From Akebia trifoliata (taxonomy: Eukaryota; Streptophyta; Magnoliopsida; Ranunculales; Lardizabalaceae), in NCBI GenBank assembly GCA_017979445.1, contig CM030706.1:4939595-5003594 (forward strand): DNA of 64,000 nucleotides. Reading direction: 5' to 3'. Positions 32,191 through 45,126 of the stretch are shown here, piece after piece (position 1 is the first letter of the stretch; every line of letters starts with the position of its first letter). The position numbers and the translations under genes are program-made. The notes beneath the pieces were generated by a model. The model saw nothing but the letters and a program-made list of their open reading frames with translations, was not told the DNA's origin and searched no databases.

Positions 32191-33857
32191 CAAATAGTTC
32201 TTCATGTGAGTTCTAAATGACAGCGATAGGTTTTTGAGAAAAATTTTGTGCTCAGAAACGTTTGTCGAGGATTTCATAAAAATCTAGATTAGCAAATCGT
32301 TAGATGTTGTGTGTATTGAGAGCACCCACAATTTACAAAATTACTCACATTAAGAAAATCCTTACTACACGTAGTATCATGCGATTGGTCAATTCAGGAT
32401 TTTATGAAATCTTTGATCAATTATTCTATGTGAAAAAAAAAATTCTCAAGATTATTAGGATTTTTTTTTAATTCAGATTTCTGAAGTTCACTTCAGAAAA
32501 TTCAGCTAACATGACACTAAAATAGATAATATTGGTTATGTTAAAATTTCAAATGTCATTTATAAGTTATATTTGAATCCCAATAAATATGTTTTTTCTT
32601 GCTTTAGCTGAATTTTGGATCCATATATATTTTGTTTAAGTTATTAGATGACAGAAATATTCATGTACATTATGCCAAAAAAAAAATAGTGATATAAGGA
32701 GCTCGGGTGCACGCAAGAGTAATTCGGGCTTGATTCCAGTGGGACTTTTTTTTATACTTTAACAGGTCGATCTTGGGTGAATAAGGCCTAGGTTAAACTA
32801 TCATCGAGTTATTTATTTATTTTTTACAAAAAAATTAAATTATTGAGTGAGCTATATTTGTTCTAATATTTGAGAAATTGCCGAGCGAACCATATTTGTA
32901 AAAAAATGACTGTAAAATTTGATTTTGCAATTATTTATTTCATCCCAAATTATTATTATAGATTTGAATAATGATTTTCTTACTCCCCCTTGGACATTAT
33001 CTCTGTATACTCTCCTGACGTGGTATGTACTAGGACCATATATTTTTTCACTCAGGATACACAATTGCACATATTTATGGGGATGTACATTTGTGTATCT
33101 GAGGAAAAATTTATGGTCCTAGCCCATGCCACGACAAGAGGAGTATGGGGGAGTATATTAGAGGGTGGGGGAGGTCGAAAATCACAACTCTATAGATTTT
33201 ATAAGCTAGAGAGTTAGTGGTTGGTAATTAGTAAGTTAAGATGGATTTTGAACCTATGTAGTGGAATAAGCACTTAATTAAGACTTAAACCAACTTACTA
33301 AGCTATCACGTTCACCAAGCATTGTTATTGTAGTGCATGCACATACATTTATTATTTACTTATTTACCTTTTCTGTGAATTATTTTCAACACAAGGGTAT
33401 AAAGGTAAACTCATCAAAATTGTTTGGACAATGATCTAGATCAAAAAATCGATTTTTGTAAAGATTACTATGAAATCAGATATATAACCATTTTTTTTAA
33501 TATGAAAAAATAATGGCTGATTAGTGTATATAATTATATGAGTAATTATTTTAGCTTCTTTCCTTCTTATAATCATGGGGTTTTTAGAAAGAAAAAATGA
33601 TTGCGTGACTTGAGATAACACTCTGAGAATGTGCTCGAATGGGTAGAAAATCATATATGTTTTTTCTCGAGATACAAATGTTATAAACGAGTAACACTAC
33701 GAGAGTGTGTAAAAAATCATAAATGTTTTTTCTTAAAATACACTCGAGTAAAATTGGATGATTATGCTACTAGGCATCTTGACTAATATTGAAGAAAAAT
33801 AAAATTAGATTGATTTTCTTAGTTGAATTACAATGAACTTTAATAGAGATATATTAA
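32191..33857. other. Gene-free stretch
   Basis: No reading frame resembles a known protein. GGTGCACGCAAGAG at 32707 resembles the end of a SINE, without the rest of one. Nothing else could be assigned. Confidence 0.4.
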
Positions 33858-34258
33858 TGGCAAATTTACCAAAACATGCATGACATATCGATTATTTATC
33901 AAAACAGAGAACTATACATCTTATTTATCAAAATGATAATTTATCATTTTGGTAATATTTTATTTAACCAAAATGGTAAAAAAGAGTAATTTCCTTGTTT
34001 TTGTTATCGAAAATATTTTTTTTGTCGAAGGATCCTTCTGACATGAGATTAGAATGCATTTTATACAATGTCAGAACTTTCCTTTTGACAAAAAAGGTAT
34101 TTTCGGTAGAAAAAATATGAAAATTATTATTTTTATCAGTTTGATAAAATCAAATATTTACCAAAACAATAAATTACCATTTTGGTAAATAAGATGTAAA
34201 ATACTTCATTTTGATAAATAAGTTTGAAAAGTTGTCTGTTTTGATAAATTTCTCTCTA
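33858..34258. mobile_element. Foldback/TIR element of about 0.4 kb
   Basis: Left end GGCAAATTTACCAAAACATG and TTATTTATCAAAATGATAATTTA; right end TACCATTTTGGTAAATAAGATG and TTTTGATAAATTTCTC. It is a diverged relative of the element at 29838-30352. Confidence 0.6.
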
Positions 34259-34565
34259 TTTAAAGTAGTCAGCGTTCCTAAATAAAAATAAATTCTATTT
34301 GTTTTATGAGCAAGTGCAAAGATGCTATTATTAACTGCGTAAGATCCATGTCAATCAAACAAGATCAAATTGGCTTACAACTAATCGGACCGAACCACTT
34401 CTAGATCAGGTTAAAATAATATTCAGGATCCAACAAGTTGGCCTGCAAGACTGGGTCACAAATTAACCTGGTCAAATCCAAGTTATCTTTGACCTGCCTA
34501 ATCACCCTTCTTTGATCCTCAACCTATTGGAGGGAAAGTCTTACAGTGACTTTGCAAGACACTTC

Positions 34566-34690
34566 GGTATGACACTAAGCTGACAAGGAGGCATGCATAA
34601 AACCATACATGCTTTTTGTCGAAATACGAATTCTAAACATCTATGGTTATGTGCACACCTCCGCATCAACTTAGTGTCGAATGCACAAGT
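34566..34690. mobile_element. Foldback MITE, family 2, copy 1
   Basis: Outer arms GACACTAAGCTGA and TCAACTTAGTGTC. Inner module CCATACATGCTTTTTGTCGA facing CATCTATGGTTATGTGCACACCTCCGCA. The inner module is shared with the copies at 35905 and 36333; the outer arms are not. Confidence 0.6.
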
Positions 34691-34974
34691 AACAGATGAC
34701 ATATAAGTGGGGTATTACATGTATCCAGAGGATTTGGCCAATATGGTACTCTAAGAGACCGGTTACCTAACCCCTACTAGTCGGGCCTACTGGTTGAGAA
34801 CCATGTCTATATATATTACATGGACCGAAGGACCATCTATCTTCATGGATCACATGCCAAAGTGGAGTCCAAAACCACTATCAGGCGGCACATGTAGGTA
34901 GAGCATTAAATTTAATGACCTTCCTAAAAAAACAAAATTGAAAAAAGATACTTTTTCATTATTTGATTTAAATT

Positions 34975-35092
34975 TTAAATCTAGGAGTTTAGTGGCTGTC
35001 CATTTTCAAATTCAATATATATATATATATATATCTCGTGGAAAAAAAATATCTTGAGTTTGAAAATAGACGGCAATTGAACTCCTAGATTG
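34975..35092. mobile_element. Foldback MITE around (TA)n
   Basis: AATCTAGGAGTTTAGTGGCT with GTCCATTTTCAAA on the left pairs with TTTGAAAATAGACGG and AATTGAACTCCTAGATT on the right. A (TA)10 tract sits in the loop at 35015-35033. Confidence 0.75.
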
Positions 35093-35244
35093 AAAAAAAT
35101 TATGAACTCCTTAGTTTCCAATTAAAGAAATGATAGAAAATCATTAGTAATTCTTACATAATAAACCAATAGAATTGAGAGAGAGAGAGACAGAGAGAGA
35201 TCAAAGCTTTGAATTTCACTAGAAGAGAGAAAATGTGTTTGTAG

Positions 35245-35300
35245 GGTTGTCAATGGATCAGATCCGAATCTGATCCATTTCTAATAAGGCATCAAACTTC
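35245..35300. repeat. hAT-like terminal fragment
   Basis: GTAGGGTTGTCAATGGATCA is nearly the end sequence of the element at 48192-48624. No partner end is seen nearby. Confidence 0.4.
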
Positions 35301-35644
35301 TTATTACAGTGATATTAGCACTTATATATAGTTTTGATGTGTATCAACTTATTCCATGCATTTGTAATATCTGAATTTTGTTGATGATTCTTAGATGAAC
35401 ATTTAAATTTAAATATCCTATTTACCAATCATTCCTTACATATAGAAAATATTAATTTGATATACTCTAAATATATCAATCTCCGTCACAACCTTCCATT
35501 TGTAACGAAATACACTAGCAACGATATAATGTATATCATGCACCTTAATACAATGCATCTTATTTAGTTCGACATGAAGTGTGCTAATGTTAGTAGAAGA
35601 CATAACTTTGGATAGAATTGAATGAAGGGATAAGATTCGTTCAA

Positions 35645-35760
35645 CACCCCCCCCTTCCAAATAATAATAATAATAATAATAATAAAATATAAATAATAAT
35701 AATAATTGGGATAAGGCTTTGATGATGATGGTGATGATGATGATGACGATGAGATGAGTG
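35645..35760. repeat. AAT and GAT microsatellites
   Basis: A run of ten C is followed by AATAATAAT units at about 35659-35706 and GATGATGGT-type units at about 35720-35755. The region yields spurious open frames. Confidence 0.85.
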
Positions 35761-35904
35761 TGCTGACGCTTAGAATTTGTAACTTATGCACATGGTACCA
35801 ATTTCATCATTGTTGTCAAAGCTTGAATAAAAAAAATTGGAATTGGATGAACGAATCTTGATCTTCTATTCAAATTTGGTCAAAGTCATTTATTTATGGA
35901 AAAT

Positions 35905-36066
35905 GCTGAAGTAACGTTAAAATTGACATTGATTCTCACATTGTTGACGTGGATGTATGCATGAACCATAGATGTTTTTCATTGAGATACGAGTGAAAAG
36001 CATCTATGGCTATGTGTGCACCTCCACATCAGCAATGTGAGAATTGATGTCAATTTTAATGTTATT
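35905..36066. mobile_element. Foldback MITE, family 2, copy 2
   Basis: The outer arms AAGTAACGTTAAAATTGACA and TCAATTTTAATGTTATT pair, as do ATTCTCACATTG and CAATGTGAGAAT. The inner module GAACCATAGATGTTTTTCAT faces AAAAGCATCTATGGCTATGT. Confidence 0.8.
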
Positions 36067-36332
36067 CCAACACGACTCTTTATTTATTTTTAATTCAAGT
36101 GCGTTTACCTCACAACGTCAATCCACGTTCTTTTTGGTCTTACTCTAGTTCTTTTAGAATATTCATGTGTAATAATGGTTTAAGCAACATATCAAGCCAA
36201 CCGAATCTGAAGTTTGGGGAGTGAGCCAATTGAAGTTGTCGTAAACATTTACTTAGTTTGGTGACTATGTGACCATACTAAGAGTTTTACCTTGCAAATA
36301 GAGATAGTAGTTTCACTAATAGATGAGAATAA

Positions 36333-36490
36333 TGTTGAAGTGACCTTAAGATTGTATGTCATATCGCACATCCTGACGTGAAAGTGAGTAAGAACCATAG
36401 ATGCCTTTCATCTAGATATGAGTCAAAAAGTATAAATGGTTCCTAAAAACTTTCATATTAGGATGTGCGATATGAGGTACAATCTTGAGG
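36333..36490. mobile_element. Foldback MITE, family 2, copy 3
   Basis: The outer arms GTGACCTTAAGATTGTA and TACAATCTTGAGGTCAC, and CATATCGCACATCCTGA with TTAGGATGTGCGATATG, differ wholly from copy 2. The inner module GAACCATAGATGCCTTTCAT faces AAAAGTATAAATGGTTC. Confidence 0.8.
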
Positions 36491-37049
36491 TCACTCCAAC
36501 ACAACTCACTAAATAATATTTTTCATAAATAATTATTTTATAGTGTTTTGTTTTCAGGGTTGTATGGGGGCATACATCGAGACAACTAAGGGCACAACAA
36601 AATATCAAGAGAAAGGGTTTCCCGAGCTAGCTTATTGTGAAAATGTCTCCAATGCATAGTTAGTAAATTTTGAAATAAATTGTGTACTAAATGATGAAAA
36701 AAATGAAAAACTTTTACTTTTAGTTCAATTCCAGTATTTCAATGAATCATACATGTCCGCAACTGATCAAATAGTTCCACAACTTTCTTCACTTCATTGA
36801 GTTTCTTGCAACTATTTGTTATTTGTCACTTCATCGAGTGCAATGTCCAATAATCCAATCAATGTTCACTAATTGCGGTCATTTGTTATTAATAGGTTGT
36901 CACTTTTTTTTCCCCGACTACAATAACACTTGATCGTACGACATCCATCACCATCGAAGAGTGGTGATGAGGACCCATGTATCATCAAGCCCTGAAATCA
37001 TGCTCCAACCAACTTATCTCTTTCTCCCTTGATAAATCTTTCCACTTCA

Positions 37050-37292
37050 GAACATGATCGTAAAACTCGTTTTGACGTCTCATCTCATCCATGAACGAGA
37101 TTGAGTCATCTCGGATGAGTTTTCCAATGCGTTTGAGTCATCTCATTCAACAATGAAAAAAATGAACTATGATTTTAAATCTTGTTCAATACGTTTAACT
37201 TGTCTATCTGTCTAGTTGGTAGATGACACCAAGATGTATCAAACGAGTCGTCTCAGTCTGATTGAGACGAGCTTTGAAACCATGCTTCAAAA
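37050..37292. mobile_element. TIR element related to 43371-43744
   Basis: The left side has CGTCTCATCTCATCCATGAA and the right side GAGACGAGCTTTGAAACCATGC. The interior holds several GAGTCATCTC words in both orientations, which also mark the element at 43371-43744. The exact left end is not clear. Confidence 0.45.
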
Positions 37293-37325
37293 GCTTAGGG
37301 CTATGACCCATCTAATAGGTATAAG

Positions 37326-37525
37326 CAGGGGTGGATTTACAGTGCCTTCACAAGAATTTTCAAAGTCTATGAATTAGTGAGCTATCGTGATAGATAAAAA
37401 ATCTGTCATTATTGCCCCCACAATTTTTTTTCCACTCTCAGTTGCCCCCACAAATATTTTTTTTTTCACTCTTTGTTGTCCCTACAAAATTTTTTCTACT
37501 CTTGGTTGCCCCCACATAGGAAAAA
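37326..37525. repeat. hAT-like end with repeated TGCCCCCACAA
   Basis: CAGGGGTGGATTTACAGTGC resembles the hAT start found in many plant genomes. TTGCCCCCACAAATTTTT-like units of about 35-60 bp recur from 37415 to 37515. The opposite end is not seen. Confidence 0.45.
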
Positions 37526-37529
37526 TCCT

Positions 37530-40355
37530 AAGCGAATTCAAGCTAGGCTTAATGAGTCCTAGATAAACCCTAAAGGGGTAGGCTATCCAAACCCATCCAT
37601 TGACCATCATAATCTTGAATTATTATTATTTTTTGTTCTAGATCAATCTTGTTATTGATGTATGTACACATGAACTTGATTGTGTGATCTAATGTTCTTT
37701 TGTTAATTTTATGCAAGATTGTGGATTTCTAAAAAGAAGCCCACATCCTAGGTTAACTCCACCATCCAAATGTTGTATCAGTCTATAGAGTTGTTATAGA
37801 TGAACATGCAACAAATTTGGCAATATACAACTTGTTGATTTTGAAGATGTGGTCTCTACAATTTCTTTGAATTTTCCTTCGTGTCAATACATTGTTTAAA
37901 TTTAGGCAAACTATAATCTTTAGTATTCTCTAATTTCTTTTGAATTGGAGCAGTGGAGATTGGGGGTTCTAATAGAGTTTGATTTTGGGGAAATTCTATA
38001 TGAGATTGATATTTCTCTAGAGTTGATATATGGATTTTTGCGTTTTTCTTTTTTGACAACCAAGCAGTTGAAAAATTTTGCCGGCCTTTTTTAAATTGAC
38101 TACCAAGCACTTCATCTAACTGTAAAATCCCATAAACATAAATCATCGCAAACCCAATTATTATTTTTTTGAATTTTTGTAATAAACTCTCACAAAAGGG
38201 TAATAACATGTTTTTGGTGAGAAATTTTGATTTATGGGTGCTTGATTATTTGAATCTTCCATGGGTTTGTTCGTAAAAGACCATAAAAGGTTACAAAACC
38301 ATCATATAGTTTTGTGAGAAAAGTTACTCCACAAAACTTTGTGGAAATAATGTGAGTTGCTTGTACTTATGACTTAAAATGGGTTAGATTCATCTCGGAT
38401 TTAAGTATATCTGTAGTAGTATTATGAAAAATAACTAAGTATATAAATATAATATTATATTCATATAGATGTGTTTGGTTAAATACAATTGATAACATAT
38501 AGATATAAACTTTATTTCTATCATTTTGTGCACTTATAATATTTTTTTCTTTAAGGGTAAAAAAATAATTTCAGCTCATGGTAGTTTAGTTACTTTGAAA
38601 ATATCGTTATTAGAAAAATATTTATCCTTTTAAGTGAGTTTGATAAATTATTAAATCCGAAAAATCATGATTTAATCAAAAAATATGAATTTCTTTATAT
38701 TAGGGACGTAACCGTCATCTCTATTTGAGTACTTTGTATTTTTGGGCATCCAAATGTCAAAATTTTACTTCATCTAAAACATAAATATTATTAAAATATA
38801 ATTTTACAAAACATATCAGATTTTTTAAATTTTAGAAGACAAAAGATTTTTGGACTATTTTCCCTTTCACATATTTTTATGACTTCTTTGTTTTTTATAT
38901 GATTTATTTTGTGATAATCTTATATTTTATCATGATATATTATATAATAAAGTTTTAAAAATAATATGATGATGTTGATGGCCTTGTTAGTTAAAAGTTA
39001 AAATTTTTTTAAAAGGATATTTTTATATCTTACCCAAAATCCAACGAGGAAGGATTTTTCTGAAATTTCAAAAGTCAAAAGATGCCTCAAAATATTTTAT
39101 CTGAATTTAAATTATAATTGAAATGTAAGAGAGAAAATGAGTTGGTTAATTAATGTTTATCCCATAAATTTGAGAATTTTGAATTTGTAAAACTCTTCCA
39201 TGCCATGTGTCACTTTTTTATTGAACATAATCCTATTTCTTTTTATGCAAAATGTGACATGTGTTTTAAAATTATTGGTTGATTAATTTAAACTCTAAGA
39301 TGTTTTCATGTAGTTTAAAAATCAATAATCAATAATTATGATGAAGTAGAGGGTATTTTATCCTAAACAAGTGCAAATATAGGATCAAAGTCACACTAAT
39401 TCGTCGGGAACCTAGATTATTATTGGGGAATGAGAAAACAAAGTTTTGAAAATTTAAAAATCCTAAAGATCTCCCCAAATTCATGATCACCTTATCTTAG
39501 TGTAAAATACTTAGAAAAATACCATTATTTATTAGAAAAACATTATTGGAAAAGTCCCTAAAATTTCTATTTGTTAAAATCATTTACTTTCGAACGAAAC
39601 ACGAAAGTTCTTTATCTAATCAAGGCCTAAAACATACTTCATTTTCAGATCAAAATATAAGATAGGTGCACACTTAAACTTTTTATTGATATTTTCGTTA
39701 TAATGATGGTATCTTGTTTGAAGTATTTTTTTCATTTTTTTTACGTAAGATAAATTATGTGTTTTTTTTATATATCTTTTATGGTAAAAGAATTCATAAT
39801 GATGAATAGATTATGACAATGTTGTTTAAAAAATGATATTTTTTACATTGAGATAATGGATTAGAAAAAATCTTAATGGAGTAAGGAGCTAGAGTGCCCT
39901 AGGGTGAAGGCCACAATTGTTTCACGAAGGATTCGTGTTATGTAGCTGTATGACCTATTACTTTCACACCCCATGTTATGTGGGTGAGACCTTTGCCTGA
40001 ATGATCATTGCATGACATATTTTAATTATTTATCTAATTTTTTTATATCAATTATATAATAAAAGATTTACAATATTCTTCATTTACTCGATACAATTAT
40101 TATCTCTATTAAATCATGGTGAGTATACTAATAGTTATGGAGAATTTTTCTTACGTTGTTTATTCAATAAAATTAGATGTTCATTCGAATGAGATGTCTG
40201 AGTTGGATTAAAGAAAAAAAATTTATATTTATCTTATTTCAATATTGATTTGTCTCGAAATAAATTATGCGACGATTTATTTATTTTAATTTTATTTTAT
40301 TTTCTTAACTCTATGTAATGGATTATCCTTGAGAAATATTTTGGTTGTTTTTGTA
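37530..40355. other. Gene-free AT-rich stretch
   Basis: No convincing reading frame, RNA gene or element ends. The 117-codon minus-strand frame at 37856-38209 has no recognisable domain and AT-biased composition like its surroundings. Confidence 0.5.
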
Positions 40356-40359
40356 GACA

Positions 40360-41781
40360 TGAGATTTTTATTTTTGAAGATCTCTACTATTTGGATTTGG
40401 AGTCGTCATTATTCATTTTACCATTGAAGGCTTCTTTATTGAGGAATGGACATTCTATGGTCAATATCTTAAAAAATGTAAACTTTTTAATCAATGGCCC
40501 ATTTCCATAAGGAAATAGCCTAATGCCCTAATCTCAAAATATTTTATGGTGTGTGCACTAGTGTAAAATTTGTTTAAGAAAATAGTTTTCAACTTTTACC
40601 ACCCTTTCATCGAGTCAAAACCCAATCTCCCAGAAGTAAAGGAAAGTTTGCATCACATTTTAAGGTTAATATAGAGAAAAAATAAATAAGAGAGAAGTAG
40701 ATGAGGAAAAATACGAAAGGGAGATTATTTATTTATTTTTAATCCATATCCTACCTTGTTCTTCTTCCTTTTTGACTTTCTTCTTGATCTTCAAGTGATG
40801 AGCTTTCTTAAGTTTAGTCTTGATATATGAGATATGTAAGATTTGTAATAGTAGTGAGGTATAGGTGTAGAGCTTATGAGAGAGAGAGAGTTCAAAGTTG
40901 AGAGTTAAGAGAGAGTGGAGCTTAACAGAGGGTTCAAGTTTTGAGGGGAATTGTAGTGAAATTGGGGGGGGGGGGGTATATGACTTTTGAAGGGACTTTT
41001 AAGGATAAAATAGGGTGAAAATGGGTAGAATGGTGTGGGGTTTGTGAATGAGGTGTGTATAAATTAAGGGTGGTGGGAGAGTATTTGTAGAAATGAGTGT
41101 AAATAGGTTGCTTATAATTTAAATAAGTTAAATCTTTCAATCCATTTGGATTAATTGTTAGGTGAGTTAAATGGAGTAAGTTTTGATTAGAATAATGATG
41201 GTTTAAAAGGGTGGTTGTTGACTTTTTGGGAGTGTGGATGATATGGTTACATGTGTCAAAGAGGTGTGGGTGTGGGTGTTAAGTGAATTAATTAGGAAGA
41301 AGGGGTATGGGGGTGGTTTGTGATGAAGGATTTGAAGAGAATGATGGGGTAGATTATGATATGGGTGTGGGCATGTTGATTTTTTGAAAAGATAATGGGG
41401 TTTGTAAATGAATTAGGGAGATGGGTTGAGGTGATGACATATGATCATTGGTGATTAATTGTAATCATTGAGTTTGGATTGAAATTTGAGTTTAGGTTTT
41501 GGATTGAATTTTAGGTTAAGCTTTATGTCTAATGGGCTTAGGGGTTGGGTTGGACTTGGTTATGTTAAGGTGTATGTAAGATTGGGTTAGGTTGAGACGT
41601 GATGTGGTGACAACACAAAGGTGGAAGGAGTTCTTAACCCATGGGCCAAGCAAAAAGGGGCCTTATGTCATTTATTTGAGATGAACAAGTTTTTTGGAAG
41701 TTTGGGCCTTGTGGCCTATTCCAATTTTTATGTATTTTTGAGCACTTTGCGTTGAGGGTCCATTCAAATTTGAGTGTTTAC
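40360..41781 (-). mobile_element. LTR-like remnant, reverse orientation
   Basis: On the minus strand it starts TGTAAACACTCAAATTTGAA at 41781 and continues with long CCAAACTC/CCCATTA-rich sequence. It passes through a CTCTCTCTCATAAGCTC zone and ends near ATGACGACTCCAAATCC (about 40390). The layout parallels 4446-6340. A run of 13 G lies at 40964-40976. No coding sequence. Confidence 0.35.
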
Positions 41782-41784
41782 AAT

Positions 41785-42412
41785 TTTATTAAAATCTTTA
41801 AATAATGAATTAAAATGATGATTGATTGTTTTTTTGTTCCGAACATTGAGTAGATTAGAACTTATATATATTTTATCTAATAAATTATTAGTTGTAGAAT
41901 ATTTCATCACAATGGTTAGATAGAGGTCAAAAATATTTATCTAAAATGGAAAAAATTATCGAAATTAGATGAGTATGAAGATTTATATGTTTTTTTAAAA
42001 TTAAATTATGCAAATCTAGATTTCTATTGTATTTGCAAATGAACTCTATGTCAATTAATTTATTTTTAAGAAATATTATTTTTTTGAAAATAGTCAAGAC
42101 AGATAATTTTTAGGTTTATGTGTTAATTTTCCAACCCCACTGATCGTTTGCAAAAATACTGAGCATATAATCCGCATCAATAATTTTTTAAAATGTATCT
42201 GTTTTATCCACAATGGGACAATTCACATTTGTTATTTATTTATTTATTTTTGAAATTTTCTCTCATATTTTTTTTTGTAATGTGTAGATATTACGTGAAA
42301 TAGTAAATCATGTAAGAATTTATTTAATTTTTTTACCTTCAATATTTTGATATATATCCTGACTCACAGGTTATGGGTTGGGTCGTGGACCTGGATTTTG
42401 AGGGGTGTCACA
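41785..42412 (-). mobile_element. LTR-like fragment, reverse orientation
   Basis: On the minus strand TGTGACACCCCTCAAAATCC at 42412 is a typical LTR start. It is followed by an AT-rich stretch that runs into the LTR-like remnant next to it. The second end was not found. Confidence 0.3.
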
Positions 42413-42899
42413 ATATCCATATTCATATCCAATTTATTTATTTATTTATCCAAATTCAAATTTGGTTCGGATTCTGTTAGATAAACCATATTTGAATCAT
42501 TTTGATTTTACTCACTCTAGATCCTATTTTGACCCAACCGAATTATTTGATTTGGGTTGGATCGGGTTGAATAATTCTAGACGATTCAACATTTTTTCTT
42601 TTATACTTTTGCTAATTGTCATACTATTTTATTTTATTAGAATTGAAAATTATATTTTGAAAAACCTAAAAATATAAAATTTCAAACAAATATATAATTC
42701 GGATCTAAGCGGATATAGGTACGGAACCGTATCCAATCCGGATCTAACATGGATTATGGGACGTCAAACCATATTATACCCAGTCTTTCATTCGGACCTC
42801 CTACAACTCTCAAAGGACCCAAACCTGCTAAATTCGGTTTTCGAATCTCTCGGATTTCGGATACAATCCAACCCATTTTATGCATTCCAGGCGTCTTAC

Positions 42900-43010
42900 T
42901 GCGAGTGTGAGTTTCAGGTTCTCTCTCTCTCTCTCTCCTTCTTTGCTGCATTTTTGGACTGAAATCTAGGGTTTGCGTTTCTCATCCCTTCTACCAGGCG
43001 ACGGCGTGGG
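42900..43010 (+). promoter_or_regulatory. Promoter/leader of the L24 gene with telo-box-like motif
   Basis: A (CT)9 tract at 42919-42937 is followed by CTAGGGTTTGCG at 42966-42977. AGGGTTT is the reverse of the telo-box AAACCCT, an element common near the start sites of plant ribosomal protein genes. A leader exon would end at GGCGTGGG/GTAACT (43010). The start site itself cannot be placed. Confidence 0.55.
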
Positions 43011-43370
43011 GTAACTTCTCTTCTTCTTCTTCTTTATTTGGGCGAAAGTTAGGGTTATCTGTAATTTTCTAGGTTTTTGTTTCTTGAGTTTTGGGTAAAA
43101 TTTTTGTGCTTAATCATGTATTTAGGATAAAAATTCTGATTATTGTGGCTACCGATTAAAATTATAAAATTACAAGAATTACGGTTCGGTTAAAATCTGA
43201 ATTTTGCATCTCAAAATAAGAGGATTAAAATTGATAAAAATCTGAATTTTCCTTATTACATTGGCACTAGAGTTTGGGATTTCTATTTCCATTATTTTAA
43301 TGGGGTTTCTGAACTTTTTTAGATACATGTAGTAGTTGAACTTCACTGATTTTGTCTATAGAGTATAGAT

Positions 43371-43744
43371 CATGGTTTCAAAACTTGGATGAGTCAACTT
43401 GTATCGGATGAGACAAACCATTTAACTCGGTTTACTATGATTGATTTACATATATTTAAATTAAAAAAATTATAATTTTTTAATAAAATAAGACAGATTA
43501 GAAGATGTTTAGTTATAAAATCATATTTTAGCTACATTATAAATATTTAAATTCTAAAAGAATTAATTATTTTAATCAAAATCCCAGTTGACTCGGCTGA
43601 ATTTTACTGAGTCGGCAGAGATTTTCAAAATATCGTCTGAGACATCTCGTTTATCTTGTGAGATGATGTGATTGTTGAGACACCCTCTATATTCGTATCG
43701 TTGCTGAATGATGCTGAGATGATTCGGACAAGATTTAAAACCAT
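43371..43744. mobile_element. TIR element with probable 8-bp target duplication
   Basis: The ends are CATGGTTTCAAAACTTGGAT and GACAAGATTTAAAACCATG. GTATAGAT precedes and CTATAGAT follows, a 7-of-8 match. The interior holds GAGACATCTCG and GATGAGACAAACC words shared with 37050-37292. No coding sequence. Confidence 0.7.
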
Positions 43745-44630
43745 GCTATAGATGCAGCTTGTTGTGGTGAATGACATTGGTTGTGTGTGTGCGATTGTTT
43801 TGAACACCAAAATCAGGATTAATCGTGATTTAAGCGGCGATATTTTGAAAAAGATCTCTGATTATTTTTATTTTCAGTATTTTTTAAGTCCTATAGTCGT
43901 CTTCTTTGTTCGATGAATGCACAGTGGCAAGGGGTGCTTGTCAGCTCGGCGAAGTTTTAGGCCCCAATAGATCAGATCAAGAGTGATTCCTCACCTATCT
44001 TGTCAGGGGCCTAGTTGAACACTCAAGTATGGATTTCCTTATTTTATCATTTAATATTAATATATGAAATATATATTTACAGTTTTTTATACTTAAAATA
44101 TTTTTTTAATTTTTTTTTTAATTTATCCGATGTTTTCCCGATTTTATTGACTTTTTCTGACTTTTTTTGAAGCTCTTTGTTACCGAATTATTCCTGACTT
44201 TGTTACTACAACACCACCACCTTTGACGCCAATCCTCCTATCTAGTTCCTCCAACAATGCAACGTCTCCTAATTTCTTAGACTATCCCCCCTTTGCAAAC
44301 ATCAATTCTTCCTCCAACTACTACAAGAATTCCACTACTACAATCCTACCCAGGCATATTCTAACCTGGGAGTTCCCAATAAAAGTTAGTAGTTATCTTT
44401 TTCACCAAATAATTAATTGAGAAATATGTATCATTCTTGCAAGCAACCAAACAATTGTGTGTATATTATTCTATAAGTTTAAAAAGGTTGTGGTCCAAAC
44501 TCTAGGTGTTAGGGCTTGGGAGTTGGTTTTAGTTTTCTTGAATGTGGCAATGTACCAATCAAAATGGTGGTGAGGGTGTTTAAACTCTAGCAAAATGCAC
44601 CACATCAACACAACACTCCCACTATCTCTG

Positions 44631-45126
44631 GGGGGATAACCGGACTTGCATTCCTTGTCAATTTGGAGTACAACAAATATTCAAAACTGGAATAGTTCTG
44701 CTTTCGTTGAAATTCGACATTTCAAGAATTTGATAGAAATTTGACAAAATAATACTTAAAGGAATAATTTGAGTACAATTCGGAGTCACCTTCAAAAAAC
44801 CGGATAAAACTCACTACATTGAATCCAATGTATAGGAAGTAACCATGAAAGATGTTCAAATCTAATGATTTGAAGTGATTGATCTAGCCTATGATTTGGT
44901 ATAAGTTCACTTATTAAAAAAATGATTTGGTACAAGTTACCGGACTTTTTAACCAATTTTTTTAAGGTGACTCTGAATTGTATTCAAATTATTCCTTTAT
45001 CGTATTATTTTGTCAAAATTTATCAAAATTCTTGAAATGTCAAATTTGAACGAAAGCAGAACTATTCCAGTACTGAATATTTGCTGTACTCCAATTGATG
45101 AGGAATGCAAGTCCGGTTATCCACCC
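44631..45126. mobile_element. Long foldback element (arms of about 170-180 bp)
   Basis: GGATAACCGGACTTGCATTCC at 44634 pairs with GGAATGCAAGTCCGGTTATCC ending at 45122. Inward, CAGAACTATTCCAGT, TCAAATTATTCC and GGTGACTCTGAATTG of the right arm pair with ACTGGAATAGTTCTG, GGAATAATTTGA and CAATTCGGAGTCACC of the left. The loop is only about 140 bp. No reading frame. Confidence 0.85.

Noticed and set aside
35564..35791. Ser/Tyr/Ile-rich frame
   Set aside because: Translation of AAT and GAT microsatellites.
42405..42677. 90-codon plus-strand frame
   Set aside because: AT-rich, lies at an LTR-like boundary, no recognisable domain.
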